Numbered from the stretch's first letter, positions 15,798 through 26,383 are shown. The stretch: 64,000 nt of DNA from JANQEA01 sp964582285 (GCA_964582285.1 CAZORQ010000005.1:1-64000); one strand, 5' to 3'. Notes: generated by a model not told the origin, from the letters alone. Numbers and translations are program-made.

Positions 15798-16955
15798 TCA
15801 GAATCGAAGATCGACTCCAAAGGCAAGCGTCCACCGTGGTGACAGCTCGCTCAGTGCGGTGCCCAACCTGACCATCAGCCGGTCCGCAAACGGAATCTCT
15901 ACAGACATGGTCGTCGATGCCCGCCCGAACAAGCCGCCTCCGGATTCCGAAAAGTACGTCGCCACCTCCCACCGTAGATCGCGATCACAGCAGCTTCGCA
16001 CCGAGCCTCGTAGCTTCCACATCTCCCAGTAGTCCGCATCGCCGGTCAGTTCTCCGTTGCGCGCCGGATCAAGAGATATTGCAAACTGAAGTCGTATGGC
16101 ATTCTCTAACGCGCATTCGACGACCCAGCCATAGACTTCAACCGCCTCCAACGAGAAGAACGGCCCGTTCCCGATGGCTTGGACATAGGGTGTCATGCAT
16201 GCATTGATACGGTTCGCTCTCATTCGCAGAGACGAACTTAAGCTCTTCTGATCTTCCTCAAACCGAAGCGTGATCCTCCATTCGGTTTCGATCGTCTCGT
16301 TGCTGAGAAACGCAACCTCCGGGAACCGTGCGGTCGCTTTGAACGACTCGAATCCCTTCTCGCAATTGAATGCACCTCCTACATCCATGTGCAAGTTGCA
16401 GCCTGGAATGTACCATCGTGCGGAGGTTTGCATGCTGCGAAACGCAAGAGGACATAGTCCGAAGCGGGATATGCCCGTCACGGTCACCGAACTGAACGAT
16501 CCTCTGATCATCAGTTGGTCGTACGAAGCCAGTGGATCGTGGGAGAGAAAGGTGTAGTTACTACACTGTAGCCCTTCAAGCCCGAATCGCACGGTGGAAC
16601 CTAGGTAGGAGAAGCCGATATCGGGATCGAAGACGGTTCTGGTGCGTACTGACAACGGTCCGAGCGTCCGATCGTCCGTTAGATCGAGTAGTGATAACTC
16701 GCCGTCCGACCACAGGATCCTCCCGGACGTCCGCCACGTATCTCCCGATGCGGACACAATGGTCGCCATGCTCTTGAGCTGGAGAAACGAGGTCTCAGAC
16801 ATCTCCAGATTCGCTCGAAACTGTCCGCTCAGATCCACGGCGGTAGCCGCCGGACTGAAACAGAGCAGCACCGCCACCAGCACCCATGTTCTCCGAGCCA
16901 CCTTGGCCACCGGCCGGCCGGTCCGGGTCGTTCCCCTACCAACAGCCTCTCCCAT
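15798..16955 (-). CDS. Secreted hypothetical protein, beta-rich, possible outer-membrane protein
   Basis: A 385-residue protein with an N-terminal signal peptide (hydrophobic WVLVAVLLCFSPAATA, cleavage before VDLSGQ). The mature part is dominated by alternating hydrophobic/polar strands (for example FRANLEMSETSF, WRITLRFEEDQK, IRLQFAISLDP) and ends in a beta strand LAFGVDLRF with terminal Phe, as in many outer-membrane barrels. No family is recognised. The start at 16955 has GGAGG 11 nt upstream; a longer GTG frame lacks an SD. It lies 62 bp downstream of the giant repeat protein. Confidence 0.65.
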   Translation of the reverse strand: MGEAVGRGTTRTGRPVAKVARRTWVLVAVLLCFSPAATAVDLSGQFRANLEMSETSFLQLKSMATIVSASGDTWRTSGRILWSDGELSLLDLTDDRTLGPLSVRTRTVFDPDIGFSYLGSTVRFGLEGLQCSNYTFLSHDPLASYDQLMIRGSFSSVTVTGISRFGLCPLAFRSMQTSARWYIPGCNLHMDVGGAFNCEKGFESFKATARFPEVAFLSNETIETEWRITLRFEEDQKSLSSSLRMRANRINACMTPYVQAIGNGPFFSLEAVEVYGWVVECALENAIRLQFAISLDPARNGELTGDADYWEMWKLRGSVRSCCDRDLRWEVATYFSESGGGLFGRASTTMSVEIPFADRLMVRLGTALSELSPRWTLAFGVDLRF

Positions 16956-17017
16956 GCGCCCAAAAACCTCCGCTCTCGCATGCCGCAGATCCTTCTCCAC
17001 AGGCACTGTAGCCCAGG

Positions 17018-20000
17018 TTACCGATCAATCAAATACGGCGCGATCAGGACATCGCCACTCGGTGTGCGTACCCATATGTCAAGCTCGCCCGAACGAAAAT
17101 CGTCGCTAGAGACGTGGATTTCGGGATCTCCCGTGTCGCCCACTTCAAGTGTCCACTGCACGTCAACCACATGCTCCGAATCTGGGCGGGTTACGAGCAC
17201 CTGCCACAATGCATCGTCGACCGGCCACTCCAGCCGTGGCTCGAATTGCAGAACGATCGGTTCTTCCATCAAGTGACGTGTGGCACCAAGACCTTGTGTC
17301 GTTGCTACCTCGCTGAGGATGGGCGAATTCCCGGCCTTTGGCGTTCCATGGATGAAGTTCGCCCATGCATCGAACTCGGTTCGGACCATCCCAAGGTTCG
17401 TGTGCCAGTTCCGATCGAGATCGATCTCAAACGGGTCGCTTCGCTCCATGGTTGCAGCTAGCTCCACGTTTCCCGCAGCCCATCCATCCCGCTCAGCGTT
17501 GTTTGTGTTTGCCGTATCCACGACGCAGCCAGATGGATCGACCAGTTCGAGCACATCTCCTCGATCATCGAGATCGACAACGCGATCAAGCGGAAGCGTC
17601 TCCTCGTAGACCAGATCCGCCACAATGTGGAGAACCGCCTCGTCGGAACCGCGCTCAAGAAGGAAGAGATCGTCTCGCGGGTCTTGCCCACCAAACACCC
17701 ACCACGTGCCCGGTTGCATCTCATTGGGCCGGAATTCCAAGCCACCGTCTGCTCGGTACGGATCGATGACCCCTGTGAGTGCAACCGCCTTCCACAGTGC
17801 ATGCCTGTCCATCTCAGGAAGCTCCCGCCGCCATCGTAGCGTCCATCCGTCAAGATCAACCGGCGTATTCTCCATATTGCGGAGCTCAATCCATTCGTGG
17901 CTGGGATTGGCTCGGGTTCCAGCCCATGCGATTTCCGAGATGATCACGTGCAGCTCACAACTGCCTTCGCCGCCGCCACCAGCCGTCGCGACCACAAACA
18001 GCTGTACAACGCACTCGTCCGTCGCCCCCGACGAATCCGTGGCCCGATAGGCGATCTCATCCGGTCCAATGGTCCCATCAGGCACGTAGATGAAACTACC
18101 TTCCGTCGCGCTGAAATCGACGATCTCACCATGCTCGGGTTCCACAAGGATCTCGTAGGCCACCGAGTCTCCGTCCGGATCCGAACTCTGCAGCTGGATC
18201 CCGATTCTCGTTCCATCGACAACCACCGTCTCCAGGCAAGCGACGGCCGGTGGATCGTTGCGCGGCGTGACGACGATGTCCACCTGTGCGACATCGCACG
18301 CACCCCCGAGGTTGCAGATTTGGTAGACCAGTGAATCGAGCCCCGAGTAGTTGGGAGCCGGCTCGTAGATGATCTCTCCAACCGTCGGATCGACGGCCAC
18401 CGATCCGTGCGAAGGACCCGATACGATGAACACCGATGTTGGATCAATTGCACCGTCCGGATCCAAGTCGTTCGCTGCCACCAAGACCAGCACGGGCGTG
18501 TCCTCGGGAGTGGAGACCGCGTCGTCCACAGCCACCGGCGGATCGTCGACCGGCAACACATCCACCGTTACCGTCGCCGTGTCGCACACGCCGTCGGTGT
18601 CACAGATCCGGTACGTGAAGGCATCGGTTCCATTGAAGTTCTCGTCCGGCTCGTAGGTAATCTTGCCCGTCACAGGGTCAATCGTCACCGTTCCGTTTGC
18701 TGGCGAAGCCAGCACGGCCACGCTTGTCAGGTCCAGGTTTCCGTCCGGGTCGCTGTCGTTGCTCGGGACCTCAATCACGACCGTTCCGTCTTCGCTCACC
18801 GTCGTTGTGTCGTCGACCGCCACCGGCGGGTCGTCGATCGGCGTCACCGTGATCGTCACCGTCGCCGTCCCACACTCGTTCGGATGCGGGTCACAGACCT
18901 CGAACACGAAGCTGTCCGGACCGTTGTAGTCAGGATCCGGCGTGTACAACAGATCGCCCGTCGCCGGGTCAAAGCCACTGATCGTCCCGTTCGACGGACC
19001 GCTGAGGATGTTGTACGTCAATGGATCGTTGTCGGCGTCGCTCCCGATCAGTCCAATCGCCAGCGGCGTGTCCTCCGGCGTCGTCAGATCCTGTAGCGTC
19101 GCCACCGGCAAGTCGTCCACCGGCGCCACATCCACCGTCACGCTCGCCGTGTCGCACACATTCAAACTGTCGCAGATCTGGTAGCTGAACGTGTCCGGCC
19201 CGTTGTAGTTCGGGTCCGGCTCGTAGTCGATTTCACCCGTCGCCGGATCGACACGGACGTCGCCATGCGACGGCTGCGTCAGGATTGTCACACTCGTCAG
19301 ATCCAGATCCCCGTCCGGGTCCGTGTCGTTCCCCGTCACATCGATCTCGACGCTCCCGTCCTCGGCCACATTCGCTCCGTCGTCGTTCGCCACCGGCGGG
19401 TCGTCCACCGGCACCACGTCAATCGTCACCGTCGCCAGGTCGCATGCACCATCCGTGTCACAGATCTGGTAGCCAAACGTGTCCGGCCCGTTGTAGTTCG
19501 GGTCCGGCTCGTAGTCGATCTCACCCGTCGCCGGATCGACCGCGATGTCCCCGTGTGCCGGCGGCGATGTCACCACCACCGTCGTCGGATCAAGGTTCCC
19601 GTCCGGGTCACTGTCGTTGTCGACCACGTCAATCGTCGTCAGACCGTCCTCGAACACCGTCCCCGTGTCGTCCAGCGCCACCGGCGGATCGTCGTCCGGT
19701 CCCACGCTCACCGTCACGTCCGCCACGTCGCACAGTCCATCCGTGTCGCAGATCTGGTAGCTGAACGTGTCCGTCCCGTTGAAGTTCGGGTCGGGATCGT
19801 AGGTGATCTTGCCGGTCAACGGATCGATACGGACGATCCCATCCGACGGTTGACTGACAATCGTCACCGTCGTCAAGTCCAGGTTCCCGTCCACATCGAA
19901 GTCGTTCGACGGCACGTCGACAACCACCGGCGTGTCCTCCGGCGTGCTTGTGCTGTCATCGTTCGCGATCGGCGGATCGTCCACCGGCGTTACGTTCACC

Positions 20001-23000
20001 TCGACCGTTGCCACATCGCACGCATTCAAGCTGTCACAGATCTGGTAGGTGAAGCTGTCCGTGCCGTCGAAGTCGTCGTCCGGCTCGTAGGTGATCTCAC
20101 CGCTCACCGGATCGACCGTCACCGTTCCGTTCGGCGGTTGGCTGATGATCGATACCGACGTGATGTCAAGATCGCCGTCCGGGTCACTGTCGTTGTCCGG
20201 CACATCGATCGTGACACTTCCGTCCTCAGCCACGTTCGCCGTCTCGTCGACCGCCAGCGGCGGATCGGCCACCGGATTCACGTCTACCGTCACCGTCGCC
20301 GTGTCGCACGCACCCGCCACGTCACAGATCTCGTAGGTGAACGTGTCGGTCCCGGTGTAGTTCTCGTCCGGCTCGTAGGTGATCTCACCCGTCACCGGAT
20401 CGACGGTTACGGCGCCATGCGCCGGCAGCGTCAACACCTGCACACTCGTCAGATCCAGATCCCCGTCCGGGTCGCTGTCGTTCGCCGGCACGTTGATGTC
20501 GACGCTTCCGTCTTCCGCTACTCCCACCGCATCATCCACAGCCACCGGCGGGTCGGGTGCCGACAACACGTCCACCGTCACCGTCGCCGTGTCGCACACG
20601 CCGTCGGTGTCACAGATCCGGTACGTGAAGGCATCGGTTCCATTGAAGTTCTCGTCCGGCTCGTAGGTAATCTTGCCCGTCACAGGGTCAATCGTCACCG
20701 TTCCGTTTGCTGGCGAAGCCAGCACGGCCACGCTTGTCAGGTCCAGGTTTCCGTCCGGGTCGCTGTCGTTGCTCGGGACCTCAATCACGACCGTTCCGTC
20801 TTCGCTCACCGTCGTTGTGTCGTCGACCGCCACCGGCGGGTCGTCGATCGGCGTCACCGTGATCGTCACCGTCGCCGTCCCACACTCGTTCGGATGCGGG
20901 TCACAGACCTCGAACACGAAGCTGTCCGGACCGTTGTAGTCAGGATCCGGCGTGTACAACAGATCGCCCGTCGCCGGGTCAAAGCCACTGATCGTCCCGT
21001 TCGACGGACCGCTGAGGATGTTGTACGTCAATGGATCGTTGTCGGCGTCGCTCCCGATCAGTCCAATCGCCAGCGGCGTGTCCTCCGGCGTCGTCAGATC
21101 CTGTAGCGTCGCCACCGGCAAGTCGTCCACCGGCGCCACATCCACCGTCACGCTCGCCGTGTCGCACACATTCAAACTGTCGCAGATCTGGTAGCTGAAC
21201 GTGTCCGGCCCGTTGTAGTTCGGGTCCGGCTCGTAGTCGATTTCACCCGTCGCCGGATCGACACGGACGTCGCCATGCGACGGCTGCGTCAGGATTGTCA
21301 CACTCGTCAGATCCAGATCCCCGTCCGGGTCCGTGTCGTTCCCCGTCACATCGATCTCGACGCTCCCGTCCTCGGCCACATTCGCTCCGTCGTCGTTCGC
21401 CACCGGCGGGTCGTCCACCGGCACCACGTCAATCGTCACCGTCGCCAGGTCGCATGCACCATCCGTGTCACAGATCTGGTAGCCAAACGTGTCCGGCCCG
21501 TTGTAGTTCGGGTCCGGCTCGTAGTCGATCTCACCCGTCGCCGGATCGACCGCGATGTCCCCGTGTGCCGGCGGCGATGTCACCACCACCGTCGTCGGAT
21601 CAAGGTTCCCGTCCGGGTCACTGTCGTTGTCGACCACGTCAATCGTCGTCAGACCGTCCTCGAACACCGTCCCCGTGTCGTCCAGCGCCACCGGCGGATC
21701 GTCGTCCGGTCCCACGCTCACCGTCACGTCCGCCACGTCGCACAGTCCATCCGTGTCGCAGATCTGGTAGCTGAACGTGTCCGTCCCGTTGAAGTTCGGG
21801 TCGGGATCGTAGGTGATCTTGCCGGTCAACGGATCGATACGGACGATCCCATCCGACGGTTGACTGACAATCGTCACCGTCGTCAAGTCCAGGTTCCCGT
21901 CCACATCGAAGTCGTTCGACGGCACGTCGACAACCACCGGCGTGTCCTCCGGCGTGCTTGTGCTGTCATCGTTCGCGATCGGCGGATCGTCCACCGGCGT
22001 TACGTTCACCTCGACCGTTGCCACATCGCACGCATTCAAGCTGTCACAGATCTGGTAGGTGAAGCTGTCCGTGCCGTCGAAGTCGTCGTCCGGCTCGTAG
22101 GTGATCTCACCGCTCACCGGATCGACCGTCACCGTTCCGTTCGGCGGTTGGCTGATGATCGATACCGACGTGATGTCAAGATCGCCGTCCGGGTCACTGT
22201 CGTTGTCCGGCACATCGATCGTGACACTTCCGTCCTCAGCCACGTTCGCCGTCTCGTCGACCGCCAGCGGCGGATCGGCCACCGGATTCACGTCTACCGT
22301 CACCGTCGCCGTGTCGCACGCACCCGCCACGTCACAGATCTCGTAGGTGAACGTGTCGGTCCCGGTGTAGTTCTCGTCCGGCTCGTAGGTGATCTCACCC
22401 GTCACCGGATCGACGGTTACGGCGCCATGCGCCGGCAGCGTCAACACCTGCACACTCGTCAGATCCAGATCCCCGTCCGGGTCGCTGTCGTTCGCCGGCA
22501 CGTTGATGTCGACGCTTCCGTCTTCCGCTACTCCCACCGCATCATCCACAGCCACCGGCGGGTCGGGTGCCGACAACACGTCCACCGTCACCGTCGCCGT
22601 GTCGCATAGTCCGCTCGGGTCACACACCTCATACGTGAACGTATCGGTTCCGTTGAAACCCGGATCGGGAATGTAGTTCACCGTGTGATTCGGCCCGCGC
22701 ACCACCGTCCCGTGACTCGGCGGTACCTGGCAATCGCAGACGATCTCTGCAAGGGTGTTGTCCGGATCGGAGACGAGAAGAGAGAAGAATCCCGTCTCTG
22801 TGTCCTCACTGGTCGTCCGCGTATCGTCGTTGGCCACCGGTGGGTCGTCCACTGGCGTGACATCGATCATCACCGTCGCCTGCGCACAACCGTGCCCGAG
22901 GTGCGGATCGCATACCTCAAACGTGAAGCTGTCCGGACCATGGTAGTCTTCGTTCGGCGTGTAGAGCAGATCTCCCGTATCCGGATCGAATCCGCTGATC

Positions 23001-26000
23001 GTCCCATTCGCTAGGCCGCTCACAATCCCGAAGCTGATCGGCTCGCCGACGTCGGCGTCACTCCCAATCAGTACGATCGCAAGCGGCGTGTCCTCCGGCG
23101 TCGTCAGACCCTGCGGCGTTGCCACCGGTAGGTCGTCGACGGGCTCGACCGTGATCGTCACGACTCCCGTATCGCAGGTACCCGACGGATCGCAGGCCTC
23201 GAACGTGAACGAGTCTGGTCCGTGGTAGTCAGCGTCCGGCGTGTACAGCAGTTCGCCCGTCGCCGGATCAAATCCACTGATCGTTCCATTCGTCGGATCC
23301 GTCAGAATCGCGTAGGTAAGCGCGTCCCCGTCCGGGTCCGTCGCCGTGACCGTGATCGGGAGGGGGGTGTCCTCTTCCGCAGTCGATGTCTCGTCATTCG
23401 CCACCGGCGGATCATCCACCGGCAAAACGGTCACATGGACGGCCGCCTCGTCGCAGACGCCTTGATCGTCGCAGATCTGGTACGTAAACACGTCCTGGCC
23501 GCTGAAGTTAGCAACCGGCGTATAGGTCACCTCGCCCGTTGCCGGGTCGACAACCACAGTTCCGTTCGACGGCTGAACCTTCACCGTCACGGTCGTTGGG
23601 TCGAGATCTCCGTCCGGATCGTTGTCATTGGCCGCAACATCGACAGTGATCGGCTGATCCTCAGACGTGATCGCGTCATCGTCCAGGGCAACAGGCGGAT
23701 CATCCCCAGCTACGACATCCACCGTCACCGTGGCCAGGTCGCATTCCCCATCCGTGTCACAGATCTGATACGTGAACGTGTCGATTCCATTGAAGTGGAG
23801 AGCCGGCGTGTACGTAACGTTTCCGGTCCCTGGATCGACGCTGGCTGTCCCATTGAGTGGCTGGCCAGTGATTGCCACCGTCATCGGATCGAGGTTGCCG
23901 TCCACATCGAAGTCATTCGATCCCACGCCGATCACGACGGGCGTGTCTTCCGCCGTGCTCGTCGCATCATCATTGGCAACCGGGGGATCGTTGAGCGGCG
24001 TCACATCAATCGTCACCGTCGCTTGCGCACAGCCGTGTGCAGGATTCGGGTCGCAGGCCTCGAACACGAAGCTGTCCGTTCCGGTGAAGTCTGCGCCAGG
24101 CGTATACAGCAGATCACCCGTCGCCGGATCGAAGCCAGTGATCGTCCCATCCGACGGCCCGCTCACGATCCCATAGGTCAACGGATCGCCATCCGCACCA
24201 CTCCCGGTGACCGTGACCGCCAGCGGCGTGTCCTCCGGCGTGGTCAGGTCTTGCGGATCGGCCACAGGGGGATCGTCGACCGGATCCACCGTGATCGTCA
24301 CCACGGCGGTGTCGCACAACCCGCTCGGATCGCACGCCTCGAACGTGAACGAGTCCGGCCCGTGGTAGTCCGCATCCGGCGTGTAGGTCAACGCACCCGT
24401 TGATGGGTCAAAGCCGGTGATCGTGCCATTCGACGGCCCACTCAGAATCGAGAACGTCAACACATCGCCATCCGGGTCTGTCGCCGTCACCGTGATAGGT
24501 TGAGGCGTATCCTCCTGCACCGTCAGGGATTGGTCGTTCGCCACCGGCAGGTCGTTCACAGGATCCACTGTGACTTCGACGAGCGCCGATGCGGTGTTGC
24601 TGCTGCAATCCTCGATCGTGTAGGAGAACGTGGCCGTGCCAACGTATCCGGTCGGCGGCGTGTAGCGGACCTGCCCAGTGACGATCCCCGCCGTGCCAAC
24701 ACTGGGCGTTCCGACGGAGAGAACCGTCGGAGACGGATCGCAGGCGTCGGAGTCGTTGGCCATCACATCGATCAGCACCGCAACGTCTTCATCCGTACGG
24801 TCAGCATCGTTGACGGCATTTGGCGCAGTGGTGTCCACGACAGCCAGCGAGGCGCTCCTTGTGGTCACGTTGGCACAGGCATCGGTCGCCGTGAACGTTA
24901 CGTCAACGGATCCAATACCGGGACAGTCCCCGGAGAGTCCGGCGTAGTCATTCGTGACCGTGACCGTGCCACAGGTGTCTGTACCGACGGCCGAGGCCAG
25001 CCAGGCGCTGATATCGGTCGAGTTGCCGGAGCCGTCGCACTCGAACTGAGTACTGGAAATGGTGAGGGTCGGGTCCGCCGTATCAACGACGGTGATCGTC
25101 TGTGTTCCCGAATCGGTGTTTCCGCAGTCATCGGTCGCTGTCCACGTTCGCGTGATCGTTCCCGTGTTGCCACAACCCGAGAGATCCTCGACATCCGAGT
25201 ACGTCACGGTGGGAGACGGATCCGTGTCGTCGTTCGCCGTCGCCTGGCCGGTCTGCGCGGGATTGATGGAATCACCGCACTCAATCGTCGTATCGGCAGG
25301 GACCGTCAAGGTCGGTGCCGTTGCATCGATTTCGACGAGCGTCGACGCCTGATCGGCACAGCCATAGAGGCTGGTCACAGTCACCGTATAGGTCCCAGCA
25401 TTCGTTGCCGTTGCATTCGGGATCGTCGGGTTCGGATCGCTGCTCGAGAAGCTGTTCGGGCCTGTCCAGCTGTATGTCACCCCACCCAACGCAAAGAGCT
25501 CGATCGTATCCCCGAGGCAGTACGGGCCGCCGTTTGACGCCACCGCCACCGGATCCGGACTGACCTTCACATCGTGCGATGTCGAACTCGTCACGCCGTC
25601 GTCTTCTGTGACGGTCAAGGTGGCCGTGTAGACTCCAGGCGCTGTGTAAAGGTAGCTCGGGTTGGCCAAGCTGCTGATTCCCCCGTCGCCGAATTCCCAG
25701 TCGTAGGTGTATGGGGCCCTTCCGCCCCCTACCGTACTTGTGAACTGGATGCTTTCACCATTGCAGACGGGTTCGTCCGATGTGAAATCGACCGTCAGCG
25801 GGAGCCCGGTGACTGTGACAGCTGGAACGGACCAGCACTTGGCCTTGCGTGCAGCGCAGCTCGGCGTATCGCCACAGGTCTCGGGGCGTGTCACCCACGA
25901 CACTGTGACAATTCGGAGCTCCAGACTCTCGCCACATGCCCACGAAACCGTTGTCAGGGGAACGCTATTCACTCCAGGCGGCAGCGCGTCTACAGCACAC

Positions 26001-26383
26001 GTGTCGAGAAGCTGGTCGAAGTTCCCATCGATGTAGATCTCGCCTAGAATCCGGACAGCGTATCGATCAGTGTTGGCTCCGTTGTCGAATGTCAGATAGA
26101 TGGTCGAAGATAGCAGCGTTCCCGGAGCGCAGCTGTCCGGTGCATCTACAAATGCGTCGACAATGGTGACATCCTTCGCCGAGCAGTTGAAGTCACAGTC
26201 CGGATACTGCGGCGTGGCAACCAGAGGCAATACACTGCACCACAGAACGCACAGAAGAGACACCAGGCTCCTTGGCCAAGTCGGCGCCCGGTGCAACCTT
26301 CTTGGAGACGACATGGTTCGCGTTGCGCCCGAGGATCTCATCCATCTTGGGGACCGAATCGGACTGGTCTCTTCCTTTCTCAC
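17018..26383 (-). CDS. Giant secreted tandem-95 (Ig/cadherin-like) repeat protein with PKD and lamin-tail domains
   Basis: A 3,121-residue exported protein. The signal peptide has an unusually long basic n-region, then a hydrophobic core near residues 40-55. A Cys-rich domain follows, then a PKD domain (about 195-280, with DWEFGDGG), Ig-like/HYR-like segments, and 24 copies of a roughly 95-residue repeat of type DDPPVAxDD...EDxxxxIDVxxNDxDPDG...YxPxxxFxGxDxFxYxICD. The DxDxDG stretches suggest Ca2+ binding. Repeats 9-15 and 16-22 are identical copies. A lamin-tail domain begins near residue 2808 (VIISEIAWAG), then about 120 residues of beta-rich tail. The GTG start at 26383 has GGGAGGA 6 nt upstream. 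It is a likely adhesin or surface scaffold; ligand is unknown. Confidence 0.85.
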   Translation of the reverse strand: MRKEETSPIRSPRWMRSSGATRTMSSPRRLHRAPTWPRSLVSLLCVLWCSVLPLVATPQYPDCDFNCSAKDVTIVDAFVDAPDSCAPGTLLSSTIYLTFDNGANTDRYAVRILGEIYIDGNFDQLLDTCAVDALPPGVNSVPLTTVSWACGESLELRIVTVSWVTRPETCGDTPSCAARKAKCWSVPAVTVTGLPLTVDFTSDEPVCNGESIQFTSTVGGGRAPYTYDWEFGDGGISSLANPSYLYTAPGVYTATLTVTEDDGVTSSTSHDVKVSPDPVAVASNGGPYCLGDTIELFALGGVTYSWTGPNSFSSSDPNPTIPNATATNAGTYTVTVTSLYGCADQASTLVEIDATAPTLTVPADTTIECGDSINPAQTGQATANDDTDPSPTVTYSDVEDLSGCGNTGTITRTWTATDDCGNTDSGTQTITVVDTADPTLTISSTQFECDGSGNSTDISAWLASAVGTDTCGTVTVTNDYAGLSGDCPGIGSVDVTFTATDACANVTTRSASLAVVDTTAPNAVNDADRTDEDVAVLIDVMANDSDACDPSPTVLSVGTPSVGTAGIVTGQVRYTPPTGYVGTATFSYTIEDCSSNTASALVEVTVDPVNDLPVANDQSLTVQEDTPQPITVTATDPDGDVLTFSILSGPSNGTITGFDPSTGALTYTPDADYHGPDSFTFEACDPSGLCDTAVVTITVDPVDDPPVADPQDLTTPEDTPLAVTVTGSGADGDPLTYGIVSGPSDGTITGFDPATGDLLYTPGADFTGTDSFVFEACDPNPAHGCAQATVTIDVTPLNDPPVANDDATSTAEDTPVVIGVGSNDFDVDGNLDPMTVAITGQPLNGTASVDPGTGNVTYTPALHFNGIDTFTYQICDTDGECDLATVTVDVVAGDDPPVALDDDAITSEDQPITVDVAANDNDPDGDLDPTTVTVKVQPSNGTVVVDPATGEVTYTPVANFSGQDVFTYQICDDQGVCDEAAVHVTVLPVDDPPVANDETSTAEEDTPLPITVTATDPDGDALTYAILTDPTNGTISGFDPATGELLYTPDADYHGPDSFTFEACDPSGTCDTGVVTITVEPVDDLPVATPQGLTTPEDTPLAIVLIGSDADVGEPISFGIVSGLANGTISGFDPDTGDLLYTPNEDYHGPDSFTFEVCDPHLGHGCAQATVMIDVTPVDDPPVANDDTRTTSEDTETGFFSLLVSDPDNTLAEIVCDCQVPPSHGTVVRGPNHTVNYIPDPGFNGTDTFTYEVCDPSGLCDTATVTVDVLSAPDPPVAVDDAVGVAEDGSVDINVPANDSDPDGDLDLTSVQVLTLPAHGAVTVDPVTGEITYEPDENYTGTDTFTYEICDVAGACDTATVTVDVNPVADPPLAVDETANVAEDGSVTIDVPDNDSDPDGDLDITSVSIISQPPNGTVTVDPVSGEITYEPDDDFDGTDSFTYQICDSLNACDVATVEVNVTPVDDPPIANDDSTSTPEDTPVVVDVPSNDFDVDGNLDLTTVTIVSQPSDGIVRIDPLTGKITYDPDPNFNGTDTFSYQICDTDGLCDVADVTVSVGPDDDPPVALDDTGTVFEDGLTTIDVVDNDSDPDGNLDPTTVVVTSPPAHGDIAVDPATGEIDYEPDPNYNGPDTFGYQICDTDGACDLATVTIDVVPVDDPPVANDDGANVAEDGSVEIDVTGNDTDPDGDLDLTSVTILTQPSHGDVRVDPATGEIDYEPDPNYNGPDTFSYQICDSLNVCDTASVTVDVAPVDDLPVATLQDLTTPEDTPLAIGLIGSDADNDPLTYNILSGPSNGTISGFDPATGDLLYTPDPDYNGPDSFVFEVCDPHPNECGTATVTITVTPIDDPPVAVDDTTTVSEDGTVVIEVPSNDSDPDGNLDLTSVAVLASPANGTVTIDPVTGKITYEPDENFNGTDAFTYRICDTDGVCDTATVTVDVLSAPDPPVAVDDAVGVAEDGSVDINVPANDSDPDGDLDLTSVQVLTLPAHGAVTVDPVTGEITYEPDENYTGTDTFTYEICDVAGACDTATVTVDVNPVADPPLAVDETANVAEDGSVTIDVPDNDSDPDGDLDITSVSIISQPPNGTVTVDPVSGEITYEPDDDFDGTDSFTYQICDSLNACDVATVEVNVTPVDDPPIANDDSTSTPEDTPVVVDVPSNDFDVDGNLDLTTVTIVSQPSDGIVRIDPLTGKITYDPDPNFNGTDTFSYQICDTDGLCDVADVTVSVGPDDDPPVALDDTGTVFEDGLTTIDVVDNDSDPDGNLDPTTVVVTSPPAHGDIAVDPATGEIDYEPDPNYNGPDTFGYQICDTDGACDLATVTIDVVPVDDPPVANDDGANVAEDGSVEIDVTGNDTDPDGDLDLTSVTILTQPSHGDVRVDPATGEIDYEPDPNYNGPDTFSYQICDSLNVCDTASVTVDVAPVDDLPVATLQDLTTPEDTPLAIGLIGSDADNDPLTYNILSGPSNGTISGFDPATGDLLYTPDPDYNGPDSFVFEVCDPHPNECGTATVTITVTPIDDPPVAVDDTTTVSEDGTVVIEVPSNDSDPDGNLDLTSVAVLASPANGTVTIDPVTGKITYEPDENFNGTDAFTYRICDTDGVCDTATVTVDVLPVDDPPVAVDDAVSTPEDTPVLVLVAANDLDPDGAIDPTSVFIVSGPSHGSVAVDPTVGEIIYEPAPNYSGLDSLVYQICNLGGACDVAQVDIVVTPRNDPPAVACLETVVVDGTRIGIQLQSSDPDGDSVAYEILVEPEHGEIVDFSATEGSFIYVPDGTIGPDEIAYRATDSSGATDECVVQLFVVATAGGGGEGSCELHVIISEIAWAGTRANPSHEWIELRNMENTPVDLDGWTLRWRRELPEMDRHALWKAVALTGVIDPYRADGGLEFRPNEMQPGTWWVFGGQDPRDDLFLLERGSDEAVLHIVADLVYEETLPLDRVVDLDDRGDVLELVDPSGCVVDTANTNNAERDGWAAGNVELAATMERSDPFEIDLDRNWHTNLGMVRTEFDAWANFIHGTPKAGNSPILSEVATTQGLGATRHLMEEPIVLQFEPRLEWPVDDALWQVLVTRPDSEHVVDVQWTLEVGDTGDPEIHVSSDDFRSGELDIWVRTPSGDVLIAPYLIDR
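18570..22606. repeat. Perfect 2,010-bp tandem duplication inside the giant gene
   Basis: The segment starting at 18570 recurs at 20580 with an offset of 2,010 bp, and the two copies appear identical over 2,027 bp (18570-20596 and 20580-22606). Divergence resumes at both outer edges: 18569 versus 20579, and CACG versus TAGT after the right edge. The unit is exactly 670 codons, seven Ig-like repeats, so the reading frame is kept. Other repeats of the gene are far more diverged, so this event is recent or kept identical by conversion. Confidence 0.9.

Noticed and set aside
19265..21106. 613-codon plus-strand open frame (also 21275-22609 and 23222-24403), Arg/His/Val-rich
   Set aside because: These are antisense shadows of the repetitive Asp/Val/Thr-rich giant gene. 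They follow its duplication exactly, lack SDs and have implausible composition (RRHRH runs).
17900..24600. Dense short repeats resembling a CRISPR or satellite array
   Set aside because: The periodicity is about 285 bp, coding and degenerate, matching 95-residue protein repeats. No unique spacers between identical 25-40-bp repeats.
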